A stretch of DNA of 61,354 bases from Actinomycetota bacterium (GTDB lineage: Bacteria; Actinomycetota; Actinomycetes; Nanopelagicales; Nanopelagicaceae). The DNA is taken from assembly GCA_009698445.1 (NCBI GenBank), contig WLQG01000003.1, positions 1 to 61,354 of the forward strand, written 5' to 3'. Positions 24,862 to 33,422 of this stretch are shown here, one piece after another. A program made the position numbers and the translations under genes. The notes under the pieces were generated by a model that did no database searches, was not told where the DNA came from, and saw only the letters and a list, made by a program, of their open reading frames with translations. How positions within the stretch are numbered: position 1 is the stretch's first letter; the number at the start of each line of letters is the position of its first letter.

Positions 24862-26790
24862 TTAAGGGGTAACGGTTATCCGACCTGAAGTTGCTGAGCC
24901 GGCCGAGTTTGTGACAGTTGCAGAACTAGTTACTGCCCCTACAGGGATAGTAAATCTAATTTGAGTGTCACTAACGACAGTAAATATTGGCGCATTGACA
25001 GTACCTAATTTGACTGACTTAGTTCCGGTAAACCCGCTTCCAGTCAAAGTTATTTGTGCACCAATAGCTGCAGAGGCAGGAGATGGCGAACCTGTAATTC
25101 TTGGAGCACGAGTAGCCGCAACTTTAAACGTCGGTGTCGGTGTCGGTGTTGCAGAGGGGCGTGGTTGCGGAGTAGCCACAGACTTTGTTACCACAACAGC
25201 TTTAGTTACCAAGACAGTGTAATTCTTGATGGTTGTTCCATTTTGAGCAGTAACTTTAAAGTTAAAAGTGTTTAACCCCGATACCAGAGTCTCATTTCGA
25301 AGCGAACCACTGCTAATCGAAGTATAGGTTCTGATGCTTGCATTACAACAAAAAGTAATTGATGCATTTGCACTTGCAGTGGGCGTGAAATTTATTGAAC
25401 TTACAGTTTCAGAGACTGAAACTTTAATAGTCGTCGTATCTAAAGCCGTTACCGGGGCAGAGACAGTTCCAGGAGAAATTACAAATGTTAATCCCGCTTC
25501 AGCAGATCTGGGGGGCGCAAGTGGAGAAGATAAAGCACTTGGCGCAGAATCTGTGAAATAGATCCCATCGCCAATTGCAAGTAATTGAACTTTATATTCC
25601 GTGCCTGCTTCTAAACCAGATATGGTATCTCCGGATTGAAAGTCTTCGATGTCTGATCCAATTTGCGTGATGCCATCTGATGCTAAATAAACTTTTGCTG
25701 TATACGTCGCTGCATTTGGATCTGCAGTAAATGCTGCTGTTAATGAAGTTGATGATCCAGTCACTACTGACAAAGTTGGTGCTGAAGGTGTGGGTAAAGT
25801 AGGTGTTACATAACTAATATAGACAACTCCGCTAAATCCATTTCCACCTGCAGATGCATATGTAAGCGCGTTTGAGTGACCTCCGCCGCCGCCGCCGCCG
25901 CCGTAAGAGATCGCATCTCTATTGTTGCCAGCTATTCTGGATTGACCCTCACCGCCGCCACCTGATCCACCAGAACCGCCAGTTAAAGAGTTGCCGGTGG
26001 TTGTACTAGTCATACCACCACCGCCGCCGCCGCCATAAATTACATTGCTTCCAGTTATATCCGATGTAAAACCAGAACCGCCATTACCTCCTGAGCCACC
26101 AAGATTTGGAGCATCAACTCCATCGGATCCATTTCCCCCAGCGCCGGCACCACCGCCAGCGGCATCGTATGCATTTAATCCGACGGTGGTATTTGTTTGC
26201 GATCCGTTGACGATGTTTCCGGATAATCCGCCATCTCCAGAACAACTTGCAGATGGTGCCGAGAGGCATTGTGCGGTTCCAACTCCACCACCACCACCAC
26301 CTGGTGCGGTGTAGGTATCAGTAATCACAATTGTTGTCGTACCACCAGAGGTTCCAGGAGAAGTTTGATATTGACCAGTTGCAATTACTGCAGCACTACC
26401 AGATCCTGCAGATCCTGCAGTAACCGTAATTTTTCTGTCAGTAGGAACACTTGTTTCTGTGGTTCGGCTCCAAACATAACCGCCACCGCCACCGCCACCA
26501 GGTGCGCCTCTTTTAAGAGATGTCGTTCCACTGTTATTTCCTAGCGAGGCTCCACCGCCACCGCCACCGCCACCGACCATTAATATTTTTGAAATTGCTG
26601 TAACACCGTCTGGAATCGACCATGTGCATGCTGTGGTATTTACAAACTTAACTACCGTTTTTCCTGCGCCATCTCTAAATAAATCTGGGGTACATGTGGG
26701 GAGCATCGGTGCAGCAGATGCGCTTGTGGTTACTGAGAACAATGAAGTCACCAAAACACTAATAAGGAGTGTGTGAAAAATTCTTTTCAT
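24862..26790 (-). CDS. Secreted glycine-rich protein with fibronectin-like, cadherin-like and IPT/TIG domains
   Basis: 642 residues from ATG 26790; an in-frame TTG 15 bases upstream is less likely. A signal peptide (MKRIFHTLLISVLVTSLFSV...ASA) leads to a short Cys-containing domain (TCTPDLF ... TACTWSIPDGV). A glycine-rich region of about 240 residues follows, with many runs of five to eight Gly (MVGGGGGGGG), as in fibre-type Gly-rich domains. Then come a fibronectin type III-like domain (TPSAPTLSVVTGSSTSL), a cadherin-like beta-sandwich ending NYTVLVTK, a Pro/Thr linker and a C-terminal IPT/TIG domain (PRITGSPSPASAAIGAQITL). This is an adhesin or matrix architecture. Its stop is 77 bp upstream of the signal-peptidase start, in the same direction, so co-transcription is possible. 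Confidence 0.78.
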   Translation of the reverse strand: MKRIFHTLLISVLVTSLFSVTTSASAAPMLPTCTPDLFRDGAGKTVVKFVNTTACTWSIPDGVTAISKILMVGGGGGGGGASLGNNSGTTSLKRGAPGGGGGGGYVWSRTTETSVPTDRKITVTAGSAGSGSAAVIATGQYQTSPGTSGGTTTIVITDTYTAPGGGGGGVGTAQCLSAPSASCSGDGGLSGNIVNGSQTNTTVGLNAYDAAGGGAGAGGNGSDGVDAPNLGGSGGNGGSGFTSDITGSNVIYGGGGGGGMTSTTTGNSLTGGSGGSGGGGEGQSRIAGNNRDAISYGGGGGGGGHSNALTYASAGGNGFSGVVYISYVTPTLPTPSAPTLSVVTGSSTSLTAAFTADPNAATYTAKVYLASDGITQIGSDIEDFQSGDTISGLEAGTEYKVQLLAIGDGIYFTDSAPSALSSPLAPPRSAEAGLTFVISPGTVSAPVTALDTTTIKVSVSETVSSINFTPTASANASITFCCNASIRTYTSISSGSLRNETLVSGLNTFNFKVTAQNGTTIKNYTVLVTKAVVVTKSVATPQPRPSATPTPTPTFKVAATRAPRITGSPSPASAAIGAQITLTGSGFTGTKSVKLGTVNAPIFTVVSDTQIRFTIPVGAVTSSATVTNSAGSATSGRITVTP

Positions 26791-26952
26791 TAAATTAGTT
26801 CGCAAGCTTTTTTAGATGGCGCAGAAAATCTAAGGTTTCCAGACTCTTGCTCTGCCATTAGCCTCTCCATGCCTCTCACCCTAACAGGGGGCAAGAACCC
26901 CGTCTATTTTCACAACTCTTAAGACAATAATACGGCGCAAGTTAGTTGAGTT

Positions 26953-27564
26953 TTAGCCTTCAGAAGCGGCCACATTGTTTGGCCCTGATTCAATAGTAAG
27001 GCTGTACAAGTCGGGCCAATGCGATTGGGGGTACAAACTGAAGTCAACGGTGATACGTCGAGTATCTGGGTCGATGCTAAAGGCGATTGGAGCTCCTGGG
27101 ATTGGAGCACCGAATTCATCTAATGACTCCTCAATTGGTGTTCCATTGTCATCTACCAGCTGAATCGAGCCGTACTCATCGACGTTTAAAGAAACTTGAA
27201 AAAAAGTTGTTTCCGGGGTTGCTGGATCCGTGGAAGAAAACAGAGGGATCGGTTCACTCGATAAGTTTGAAAACGCCTTGAAGTGCAACAACGTTGATCT
27301 ACATTGGTCTGGGTCGACGCCATCAATTAAAAATCCGGTTATGGGAGAGTATCCAGAGGCATCAGGTGACACGGTAGGAATTTGAATCTGTACCCAACCA
27401 TTACATGCTTCTACTGCGTAAACACCTTGACCAAATTCAATTCTATTGCTGCCATTAATTGAGATATTTGAAGCATATGTTGCACCCACTGCGACCAGCG
27501 CAATTATTAATAGGCCGATCCTTAAAGGAATGGGCTTTTTCTCCGGCTCTGAAAAATAACTCAT
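26953..27564 (-). CDS. EFGQG-family surface protein 5 (short form)
   Basis: 203 residues, only the basic family module. A short cytosolic start (MSYFSEPEKKPIPLR) and hydrophobic segment end GATYAS. NISINGSNRIEFGQG, then EACNG and a second Cys in DPDQCRSTLLHFKAF follow, and the module ends LYSLTIESG. No extra C-terminal domain is present. Lying 20 bp behind surface protein 6, it forms a two-gene unit with it. The 147-bp gap downstream towards 26806 shows only a GGGG/CCCC mini-hairpin. Its simplicity makes it a candidate for the polymerising or structural subunit of the family (inference). Confidence 0.72.
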   Translation of the reverse strand: MSYFSEPEKKPIPLRIGLLIIALVAVGATYASNISINGSNRIEFGQGVYAVEACNGWVQIQIPTVSPDASGYSPITGFLIDGVDPDQCRSTLLHFKAFSNLSSEPIPLFSSTDPATPETTFFQVSLNVDEYGSIQLVDDNGTPIEESLDEFGAPIPGAPIAFSIDPDTRRITVDFSLYPQSHWPDLYSLTIESGPNNVAASEG

Positions 27565-27584
27565 AAGAGCTGGGGTTTGTTAAA

Positions 27585-28283
27585 TTATCGAGTTGGGTTG
27601 TTAACAGTTTCAACCGTTGTGCGGCCAACAATCTGACCATCGATATTAACTATGAGACCAGTTGGGTCAAGATAGAACGTTACATCTGCAGAATCAGATG
27701 CTAGATCAGAACCGTCATAAACAGAAGTGCCCGAAGTATTCAGTGAAACGGCAGCATCCATGTTAGATGAAATAAAAGTTCCATCTCCGGTTAAGTAAGT
27801 AAGTGCAAGTCCAGCAGCATCTGAAGTACTAACAGGTGATTCGGTATCTGGCAATGAAATTTGCAGAACGTGGGGCATTGTTGTCTCATCAGCAGATGCA
27901 CCGATAGGAATTTCAACACCGTTGGTATCAATTAAACGAATACGTAATTTTTTGCCCTTGCAACTAATTAAATCCAAATTCGATACGGTCACTGATTTGA
28001 CGCGAAAGAATCCCGCAGATGAATCAGTTTCAGTAGGCGCTGAATGCCACTCTTCGCTAATGGCTGCAAATACATTTGGATCACATGCAACCGCTTGCTG
28101 TGAACCTTGACCAAATTCAAGAGCACCATTTCCAACAGTGACGCTAGCTGCAAATGTTGAAAGAACAAATGGCACAATGCCAATCATGAGAGTTCCAACA
28201 ACAATTTTGTTTTTATAACGCCCGGAGCCGCCAAAGCCAGCTCTCACTTTGCCACTTAAAGGTGAATTCAAGTTACTTGCCAC
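27585..28283 (-). CDS. EFGQG-family surface protein 6 (short form)
   Basis: 232 residues from GTG 28283, which is preceded by AAAGGAG at suitable distance. The cytosolic start (SGKVRAGFGGSGRYKNK) is longer than in siblings. The hydrophobic segment ends STFAAS, followed by VTVGNGALEFGQG, VACDP and a second Cys in LISCKGKKLRIRL. The module closes with TGLIVNIDGQIVGRTTVETVN, a diverged version of the RITIES end. It is the most divergent copy (LEFGQGSQQAVACD). Co-transcribed with surface protein 5. The gene has 55 bp before the stalk-protein gene upstream, which runs in the same direction, so a three-gene unit is possible. Confidence 0.72.
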   Translation of the reverse strand: MASNLNSPLSGKVRAGFGGSGRYKNKIVVGTLMIGIVPFVLSTFAASVTVGNGALEFGQGSQQAVACDPNVFAAISEEWHSAPTETDSSAGFFRVKSVTVSNLDLISCKGKKLRIRLIDTNGVEIPIGASADETTMPHVLQISLPDTESPVSTSDAAGLALTYLTGDGTFISSNMDAAVSLNTSGTSVYDGSDLASDSADVTFYLDPTGLIVNIDGQIVGRTTVETVNNPTR

Positions 28284-28338
28284 TGGTGCTCCTTTCTTTT
28301 CGCAAACGATGCTTTTATAGGTCTCGCGGAATGATATC

Positions 28339-29166
28339 TCAGCGCTTAAGCTTTATGTCACCTTTCTTCAAATCTAATGTCACACCAAGGGGGCGAAGGA
28401 CGGTCGTGCGGGCATTTTTAGGCTGGCCCTGGGTACAAAAATCCGCCCTTAAGGTTGGCATTGACACAGCCACGAAACGCCAGGCGACTTCCGCCCCCGC
28501 AGCTGAGCCGGTTAGTGAATATGTGGCCAATCCTCCTCCGCCATTGATGATGGCGGCAACTTGCTCAGCACTTCCGGTGATGGATACAGCATGCGTTAAA
28601 TCTCCCGAGACCATAATGTCTCCGGCAAAACTAGAGTCGATAATTCCACGTGCATAAACATCGAGTAATAATTTATCGCTAGTGATACATGCCAGTACAA
28701 GAGCAGGTGAAGTCATAATAATAGGTGGGAAATAAAGTCGAGTTGCCCTGGGATCAAGATTTAAACTCGCAGGAATATTAAGTTTGAAATTTTGGGCAGA
28801 GACCGGAAGCACTTTAGGGGTCGGAGATGGTGATGGTGAGGCAGATGTAGATGCAGATGATGAAGCCGTGGCAGATGAAGTTGGGACTGGGGCATTTGAA
28901 GTTGGGGCCGGATCTGATGGAATCGGTGACAACGTAGGCGTCGGGGTTGGTGAAGCTGACGGCGATGCTTCGACAGTCGGTGTGCCTGTTGGCGTAGGAG
29001 TACTAGTAGCAGATGCGGATGCAACTGGGATTTCTGGGGAAGGAGAGTTTTCTTCAGCCAAAGTTGGAGCAATTTTTGAAAAAATAAGCGCCACGACAAT
29101 CAAAGCACCAAAGCGCATCGCCAAATTAAAGCGGCGGCTTTGTGAGCGGGAGTTGAGCGGAGACAT
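28339..29166 (-). CDS. Secreted Ser/Thr/Pro-rich stalk protein
   Basis: 275 residues, no recognised family. A basic start (NSRSQSRRFNLAMR) and hydrophobic segment (FGALIVVALIFSKIAPTLA) form a signal or anchor. Residues about 40-120 are almost only Ser, Thr, Pro and Ala (PTPTGTPTVEASPS), a likely extended and possibly glycosylated stalk. A C-terminal domain of about 150 residues contains LYFPPIIMTSPALVLACITSDK, GDIMVSGDLTHAVSITG and a second Cys in LRADFCTQG. It diverges over 74 bp from the MotB-like pair, so the two units may share regulation. Surface display is inferred from composition. Confidence 0.65.
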   Translation of the reverse strand: MSPLNSRSQSRRFNLAMRFGALIVVALIFSKIAPTLAEENSPSPEIPVASASATSTPTPTGTPTVEASPSASPTPTPTLSPIPSDPAPTSNAPVPTSSATASSSASTSASPSPSPTPKVLPVSAQNFKLNIPASLNLDPRATRLYFPPIIMTSPALVLACITSDKLLLDVYARGIIDSSFAGDIMVSGDLTHAVSITGSAEQVAAIINGGGGLATYSLTGSAAGAEVAWRFVAVSMPTLRADFCTQGQPKNARTTVLRPLGVTLDLKKGDIKLKR

Positions 29167-29240
29167 ATGCCAATCGTAGCCGCAATGCCTAAAACTCTGG
29201 CAATCCCCAAAATTGCAGATAATGAGGTACTTTTTCGCCC

Positions 29241-30005
29241 ATGGCTAGAGCGAAAAAGAACCAAGAGCACATCGAACACCATGCGGCTTTGCAAGCGTGG
29301 GCAACTAAATACAAGGTGCTCAGTGACCCTTACGTGTCAGGATTGTTGGACGCCCTTGAAAATCGCCGCAATCTATCTATGTGGGCAACTCTTTCGCCAC
29401 TGGAATATCTGCCTCAACCATCTTTGCATGGTGAAAAATCGAGAGTTTTATTTTGGTTCACCCTTTTGCGCAATACTTTAATTTTCGCCCCTGTTGCTTT
29501 GACGTGGGCCGCCGTTGGAAATGCCACAACTGCCTTTGGAATCTATGTTGGGCAAAATGCTGGTGCAGTGGTTAACTTCCTCGAGTTCTGGCAAAACGGT
29601 TATGGTGTTTTGTCAAAAAATTGGACTATCGGACATATTGCAACTCTCGACTTCATCATGATCGCAATGGTAATTGTCTTAATTGTTTTTCTGCACTTTG
29701 CAAATGAGCGCGAACACCTGCGCTTTCGTAGTGTTGAAAATGCCGCTGATACCGAGCGGATTAAAATCGCTATTGAGCTTCATGCATATCTTTTCGATAA
29801 GCGTGCAACATCAAATGTTAAAATGAATGAAAATTTAGCAACTGCAACACAGGACTTACTTCGCACATCCTCATCTCTTGAAAAAACGGCAAAAGTAATT
29901 GAGAAGTCAACGAGAGAGACTCCTACAAATAAGCAGATTATGGCTGATCTAAAAAACCTGATTAAAGCTAAAAAACCAACGCGGTGGGATTCATTTCTAG
30001 AATGA
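29241..30005 (+). CDS. Membrane protein with two spans and cytoplasmic coiled tail, partner of a MotB-like protein
   Basis: 254 residues. The N-terminal 60 residues are cytosolic. Hydrophobic spans lie at about 66-90 (LLRNTLIFAPVALTWAAVG) and 137-160 (LDFIMIAMVIVLIVFLHF). They are separated by an amphipathic loop with Gly/Asn/Trp, and a helical, charged C-terminal tail of 90 residues follows. The next gene starts inside its stop codon and encodes a MotB/ExbD-type single-span protein, so this gene occupies the place of MotA, TolQ, ExbB or ZorA. It has fewer spans than MotA, and no direct family match was recognised. It is proposed, as inference, as the stator-ring partner of an ion-driven two-component motor. 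The ATG has no strong ribosome-binding site. Confidence 0.6.
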   Translation: MARAKKNQEHIEHHAALQAWATKYKVLSDPYVSGLLDALENRRNLSMWATLSPLEYLPQPSLHGEKSRVLFWFTLLRNTLIFAPVALTWAAVGNATTAFGIYVGQNAGAVVNFLEFWQNGYGVLSKNWTIGHIATLDFIMIAMVIVLIVFLHFANEREHLRFRSVENAADTERIKIAIELHAYLFDKRATSNVKMNENLATATQDLLRTSSSLEKTAKVIEKSTRETPTNKQIMADLKNLIKAKKPTRWDSFLE

Positions 30006-30517
30006 GATCTAGGCGCATTGAAAGAGTAATTGAAGATGACATGGTCGACAAGGCGGGTTGGATGTATGCCGATCTCTTTCTCGGCCTTATGGTGATTTTT
30101 CTTGCAACTATTTCATTTGTGCCTGAAATTCGTGATAATTCAAATGCAAATGCGGGAAATCGCGTAAGTAGCAACACAATTAGGCAAAGCACAAGTTTTA
30201 ATTTCGATAAAGGCTTAACCATTGTTATAAATACACCTGATGTACTTTTAATTGAAACACGTATCAAATCTTTCCTGGCTGGCGAAAGACTGCCACTGGA
30301 TTCTCAGATAGTTTTTGTGAAATTCATCGGCGGATATGACCCAATAAATGAACGAGTCTCCGATGGCGCAACACGTGCACTCGAATTTGGACTCAAACTA
30401 CGCGCGGATAACCCAAAGTTATTTGCTAATGCTACGAATAGCGCAGATGCCAGCCCTGATATTGCCTCAGGACAAGTTGCGGTAGTGCTTACTTTCTCGT
30501 CCCCGCTTAAAAAATAA
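30002..30517 (+). CDS. MotB/ExbD-like single-span protein
   Basis: 171 residues from ATG 30002, which overlaps the previous stop as ATGA. Residues 20-40 (WMYADLFLGLMVIFLATISF) repeat the hallmark of MotB, W-x-YAD-L followed by a hydrophobic span, with Asp24 in the place of the proton-carrying Asp. A linker of about 35 residues follows, then a short periplasmic-type domain with IVFVKFIGGYDPINERVSDGATRALEFG. This vaguely recalls the OmpA/MotB fold but is shorter and lacks the usual peptidoglycan-binding signature. No flagellar gene is present in the window. Possible roles are energising a surface apparatus or a Zorya-like defence pair. The Asp-containing motif is seen directly; motor function is inference. 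Confidence 0.65.
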   Translation: MRSRRIERVIEDDMVDKAGWMYADLFLGLMVIFLATISFVPEIRDNSNANAGNRVSSNTIRQSTSFNFDKGLTIVINTPDVLLIETRIKSFLAGERLPLDSQIVFVKFIGGYDPINERVSDGATRALEFGLKLRADNPKLFANATNSADASPDIASGQVAVVLTFSSPLKK

Positions 30518-30520
30518 TCT

Positions 30521-31651
30521 TTAAAGGTCAGCTAGTGGAGTACAGATCGCTCCAAGACTGTCGATGCCTGCACCCTTGCGTCCATAAACACCAGTCATCC
30601 AGCTACCGGTCGGACACCATGAGTGTGCAGCCGTTGCCGTGCTTCCAGCCACGTTTTTATTGGACTGGTTAGCACCCGATGAGTAAGTTGCACATCTGAT
30701 TCCTACTCCAGAAATGTAATCTCCTTCTACTACGTTTAAGCCAACTCCTGCAGCACCTGCCTGGCACTCTGATGAAGAGTGCCCCGTTAGATACGTAAAG
30801 TCTTCCACTCCGAGTAACTTAGTTTGGGAATCAACAACTTCAATATCGTTAAGGATTCCGTTAACGTCAGCTACTTCAACACAATCGACATGCATATATC
30901 CGTAAAAACCATAATTTGGGTGCGGAGAATCAGCAAACGTTACGGACTTAATTATCTGTCCTGGGTCACACGATGTCGAAAATTCTCCGCCACCAGTACC
31001 GCCATAAAGTGTTGCCCGCCCTGATACTTCTAGAGCTTCACGCAGGTATGAAGATTCATGTGATTCAATCGTAATCCGATCAACATCATTTGCAGAGATT
31101 GCGTCAACTCCATTTGAAGTTATTCCATTAATGGTTAAATCTGACTTTCCAAGATTGCCATCTAATCCGTTATCAGTCATCTCAATATGTGCACTCACCA
31201 TGTCACCATTTGAAACATTAATGACTGCGCCATTATCCCAATATCCATCTGTGTAGTTATTTCCATCAACAGAATCTGAAGCAAAATTAACAATAACCGG
31301 TTCGTTATTTAATGGAGTCGAATCACCATTGGTATAAAAATCAAGGACGAAGAGAGCGCCAATACAGCTCGTGGCAATATCACTCATTGCTATCTGATCT
31401 AAGACGAAAGCATTGATTGAAGTGTCAAAGGTGGAAGTTGGGGTAACAATTACCGAGCTGTCACATGAAGTTGTCTGTGCCACACCTTGACCAAATTCAA
31501 TAGATTCATTTGAATTAAGCGAGATATTGGAGGCCAGTGTGCTTCCGAGAAATGCAACCGTTGCGAGCGCGGCAATCCAGCCAATTGCGGTGACCTTTTT
31601 TCCGTAGCTAACCCCGGGTGTTTTTGAAGGGCGCATGAAAACTAGTTGCAT
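30521..31651 (-). CDS. EFGQG-family surface protein 7 with Cys-rich repeat domain
   Basis: 376 residues; ATG 31651 has AGGAT eight bases upstream, while ATG 31636 is an alternative. The hydrophobic segment ends STLASN and is followed by ISLNSNESIEFGQG, TTSCD, a second Cys at TSCIGALFVLDFY, and DVDRITIES. The C-terminal 170 residues contain a different domain. It has paired units such as SCDPGQIIKSVTF...YMHVDCVEV, and it ends CPTGSWMTGVYGRKGAGIDSLGAIC, matching a C-x-G-x-GIxGRxG-x-x-IDxLGxxC pattern seen in bacterial lectin-like repeats. It probably binds glycans or other ligands (inference). The 107-bp divergent spacer to the esterase gene marks the right end of the surface region. Confidence 0.75.
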   Translation of the reverse strand: MQLVFMRPSKTPGVSYGKKVTAIGWIAALATVAFLGSTLASNISLNSNESIEFGQGVAQTTSCDSSVIVTPTSTFDTSINAFVLDQIAMSDIATSCIGALFVLDFYTNGDSTPLNNEPVIVNFASDSVDGNNYTDGYWDNGAVINVSNGDMVSAHIEMTDNGLDGNLGKSDLTINGITSNGVDAISANDVDRITIESHESSYLREALEVSGRATLYGGTGGGEFSTSCDPGQIIKSVTFADSPHPNYGFYGYMHVDCVEVADVNGILNDIEVVDSQTKLLGVEDFTYLTGHSSSECQAGAAGVGLNVVEGDYISGVGIRCATYSSGANQSNKNVAGSTATAAHSWCPTGSWMTGVYGRKGAGIDSLGAICTPLADL

Positions 31652-31758
31652 ATGGCTATCCTACATACGGTCGGTGATCGGAACCAAGCAATGCCTGGAA
31701 GTCCTGAACTAGGTCGCTTAGCCTCAGTTTGGGCTCGTTTTAGATTATTCTCTGCCTC

Positions 31759-32685
31759 ATGACTATGCACCCTCAAGCCCAAGCATTTCTGGACTACACC
31801 GCAAAGAACAATGTTCTGCCAGAGAATCCAACCCTTGAGGACCTTCGGGCCGATGCGGCAGATTATCTGAAGTATGCCGGTCCTCTATCTGATGATGTTC
31901 ACACTGAAAATACATATTTCACTTCGCCCACAGCCGATCTTCATGCCGTGATTTATCGTCCAAAAAATGTTAAGCCAAATGCTCCAGCATTAGTTTATTT
32001 TCACGGTGGTGGTTGGGTATTTAGTTGGACACTTCGATATGCGGCACAGATGAGCACTATTGCGGCCGAAACTGGTTTTGTTGTTATTGGTATCAACTAT
32101 CAAAAAGCACCTGAACATCCATTCCCTACGCCTTTTGATGATTGCTATGCAGGCCTGCTGTGGGTTGCAAAAAATGCAGAGCGTTTTGGTATCGATCCAA
32201 CAAAGATTGGCGTGGGAGGCGATAGCGCTGGAGGCAATTTAGCTGCAGCCGTGGCGCTCAAAGCTGCTGATACCCAGGATGTGACGTTGGCATATCAAAT
32301 GCTTATTTATCCTTGTTTAGATACTGATTTTCAATCTCAGTCCTACCGTGCACATGAAACCGGTTTTGGTTTAGACAGTGTGGGTATGCAGTGGTGTTGG
32401 GGGCAATATGTGCCTGATGCACACCTAAGTAATAAATATGCAGTACCTGCACGTGCTACGGCTTTTAATAATGTTGCTCCCGCAATCATTGCTTTGGCCG
32501 AACATGATGTGTTGCGCGATGACGGCGCAAACTACGCAGTTGCTCTAGAAAAGGCTGGTATCCCAGTAATCATGAAAGAGTATCCAGGGATGATTCATGG
32601 ATTCTTTGGTCACGGTTTTATGGTCGAGGATGCTTACAATCTCCGTAAATGGCTAGGTCAGCAGATATCTAAAGCAGTTCAGTAG
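31759..32685 (+). CDS. Alpha/beta-hydrolase, hormone-sensitive-lipase family esterase
   Basis: A 308-residue cytosolic carboxylesterase, predicted to hydrolyse short-chain acyl esters. The oxyanion-hole motif HGGGWVF (residue about 76), the nucleophile elbow GDSAGG with Ser156, acid Asp250 (EHDVLRDD) and His280 (MIHGFFGHG) form the complete triad of the HSL/family IV group. TAGATT followed by only about 15 bases precedes the ATG, which would suit a promoter with a leaderless or very short leader message (weak evidence). It overlaps the TauE gene by one base and the two form an operon. The physiological ester is unknown. Confidence 0.9.
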   Translation: MTMHPQAQAFLDYTAKNNVLPENPTLEDLRADAADYLKYAGPLSDDVHTENTYFTSPTADLHAVIYRPKNVKPNAPALVYFHGGGWVFSWTLRYAAQMSTIAAETGFVVIGINYQKAPEHPFPTPFDDCYAGLLWVAKNAERFGIDPTKIGVGGDSAGGNLAAAVALKAADTQDVTLAYQMLIYPCLDTDFQSQSYRAHETGFGLDSVGMQWCWGQYVPDAHLSNKYAVPARATAFNNVAPAIIALAEHDVLRDDGANYAVALEKAGIPVIMKEYPGMIHGFFGHGFMVEDAYNLRKWLGQQISKAVQ

Positions 32686-33422
32686 TGTTTGAAGCACACA
32701 CTCTCTTAATTGCGGGTTGTTTATTTGCCGGGGCAATTCTTTATACATCAGTGGGTCATGCTGGTGCTTCGGCATATATAGCGGTTATGACCCTTTTTGA
32801 TCTTCCTCCATTAGTAATTAAACCAACGGCGCTGACTCTCAACATCTTTGTTTCTTCCTATACATCTTTTCGCTACATCAAAAGTAATTTTTTTAATAAA
32901 ACCCTCTTTCTTTTTCTGAGCATTGGATCAGTGCCGGCGGCCTACATTGGTGGTCACATCAATCTACCCAGCCATATTTATAAGCCAATCATTGGTGTGC
33001 TCTTACTGCTATCTGGAGTTCGCTTTCTCGTGCACGCGCTGCAAACTGATCAAGCACACCGCGAAGTAAATAAAATATTAGCTGTCTTTATCGGCGCCTG
33101 TGTGGGTTTACTTTCAGGAATTACCGGTACTGGGGGCGGGATCTTCTTATCCCCCTTAATTATTTGGTTGGGTTGGGTCAGTGTTAAGCAAGCAAGTGGC
33201 ACTGTTGCCGCTTTTATCTTGCTTAACTCAATGGCTGGACTACTGGGGAATCTGCAATCAACTTCATCGCTGCCAACTGAGCTTCCAGTGTTCTTGGTAG
33301 CAGTATTACTTGGTGCATTTATAGGAACACGGTTTGGAATTAAGAGATTCTCAACCGTTGGGGTTAAGCGCGCGCTGGGCTTTGTTTTACTAATTGCAGG
33401 AGCTAAATTCCTTCTGGCATAA
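32685..33422 (+). CDS. TauE/SafE-family membrane transporter (sulfite/organosulfonate exporter type)
   Basis: 245 residues with about seven to eight hydrophobic spans in two repeats. The family-typical motifs are GHAGASAYIAVMTLFDLPP in the first repeat and GITGTGGGIFLSPLI in the second (residues about 145-159). The start is GTG 32685, within the stop of the esterase gene. Family members export small organic acids or sulfur compounds such as sulfite or sulfoacetate; which one applies here is not readable. Coupling to an esterase hints at export of an acid released from an ester, but that is inference. The gene ends in a strong bidirectional terminator. Confidence 0.88.
   Translation: MFEAHTLLIAGCLFAGAILYTSVGHAGASAYIAVMTLFDLPPLVIKPTALTLNIFVSSYTSFRYIKSNFFNKTLFLFLSIGSVPAAYIGGHINLPSHIYKPIIGVLLLLSGVRFLVHALQTDQAHREVNKILAVFIGACVGLLSGITGTGGGIFLSPLIIWLGWVSVKQASGTVAAFILLNSMAGLLGNLQSTSSLPTELPVFLVAVLLGAFIGTRFGIKRFSTVGVKRALGFVLLIAGAKFLLA

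Noticed and set aside
25860-26590. Long open frames on the plus strand opposite the glycine-rich gene
   Set aside because: They are antisense readings of Gly codons (Pro/Thr-rich), with no start signal, no family match and no consistent codon pattern; the minus-strand gene explains the region.
26880-26910. GGGG/CCCC mini-hairpin as terminator
   Set aside because: Only four pairs and no U tract in the direction of the neighbouring minus-strand genes.
28761-29179. Leu/Gln/His-rich and Gly/Asp-rich frames overlapping the Ser/Thr/Pro-rich stalk gene
   Set aside because: Low-complexity DNA of the stalk stays open in several frames; only the 28339-29166 frame has a signal peptide and a coherent C-terminal domain.
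29984-30001. GTG 29984 as start of the MotB-like gene
   Set aside because: ATG 30002 overlaps the upstream stop as ATGA, the common coupling here, and keeps the usual distance to the W-x-YAD motif.
2032-31651. Surface region as a genomic island integrated at tRNA-Lys
   Set aside because: No integrase, transposase or tRNA 3'-fragment repeat was seen at the right end, and kdgK sits inside. The region may be accessory but an attachment-site origin is not supported.
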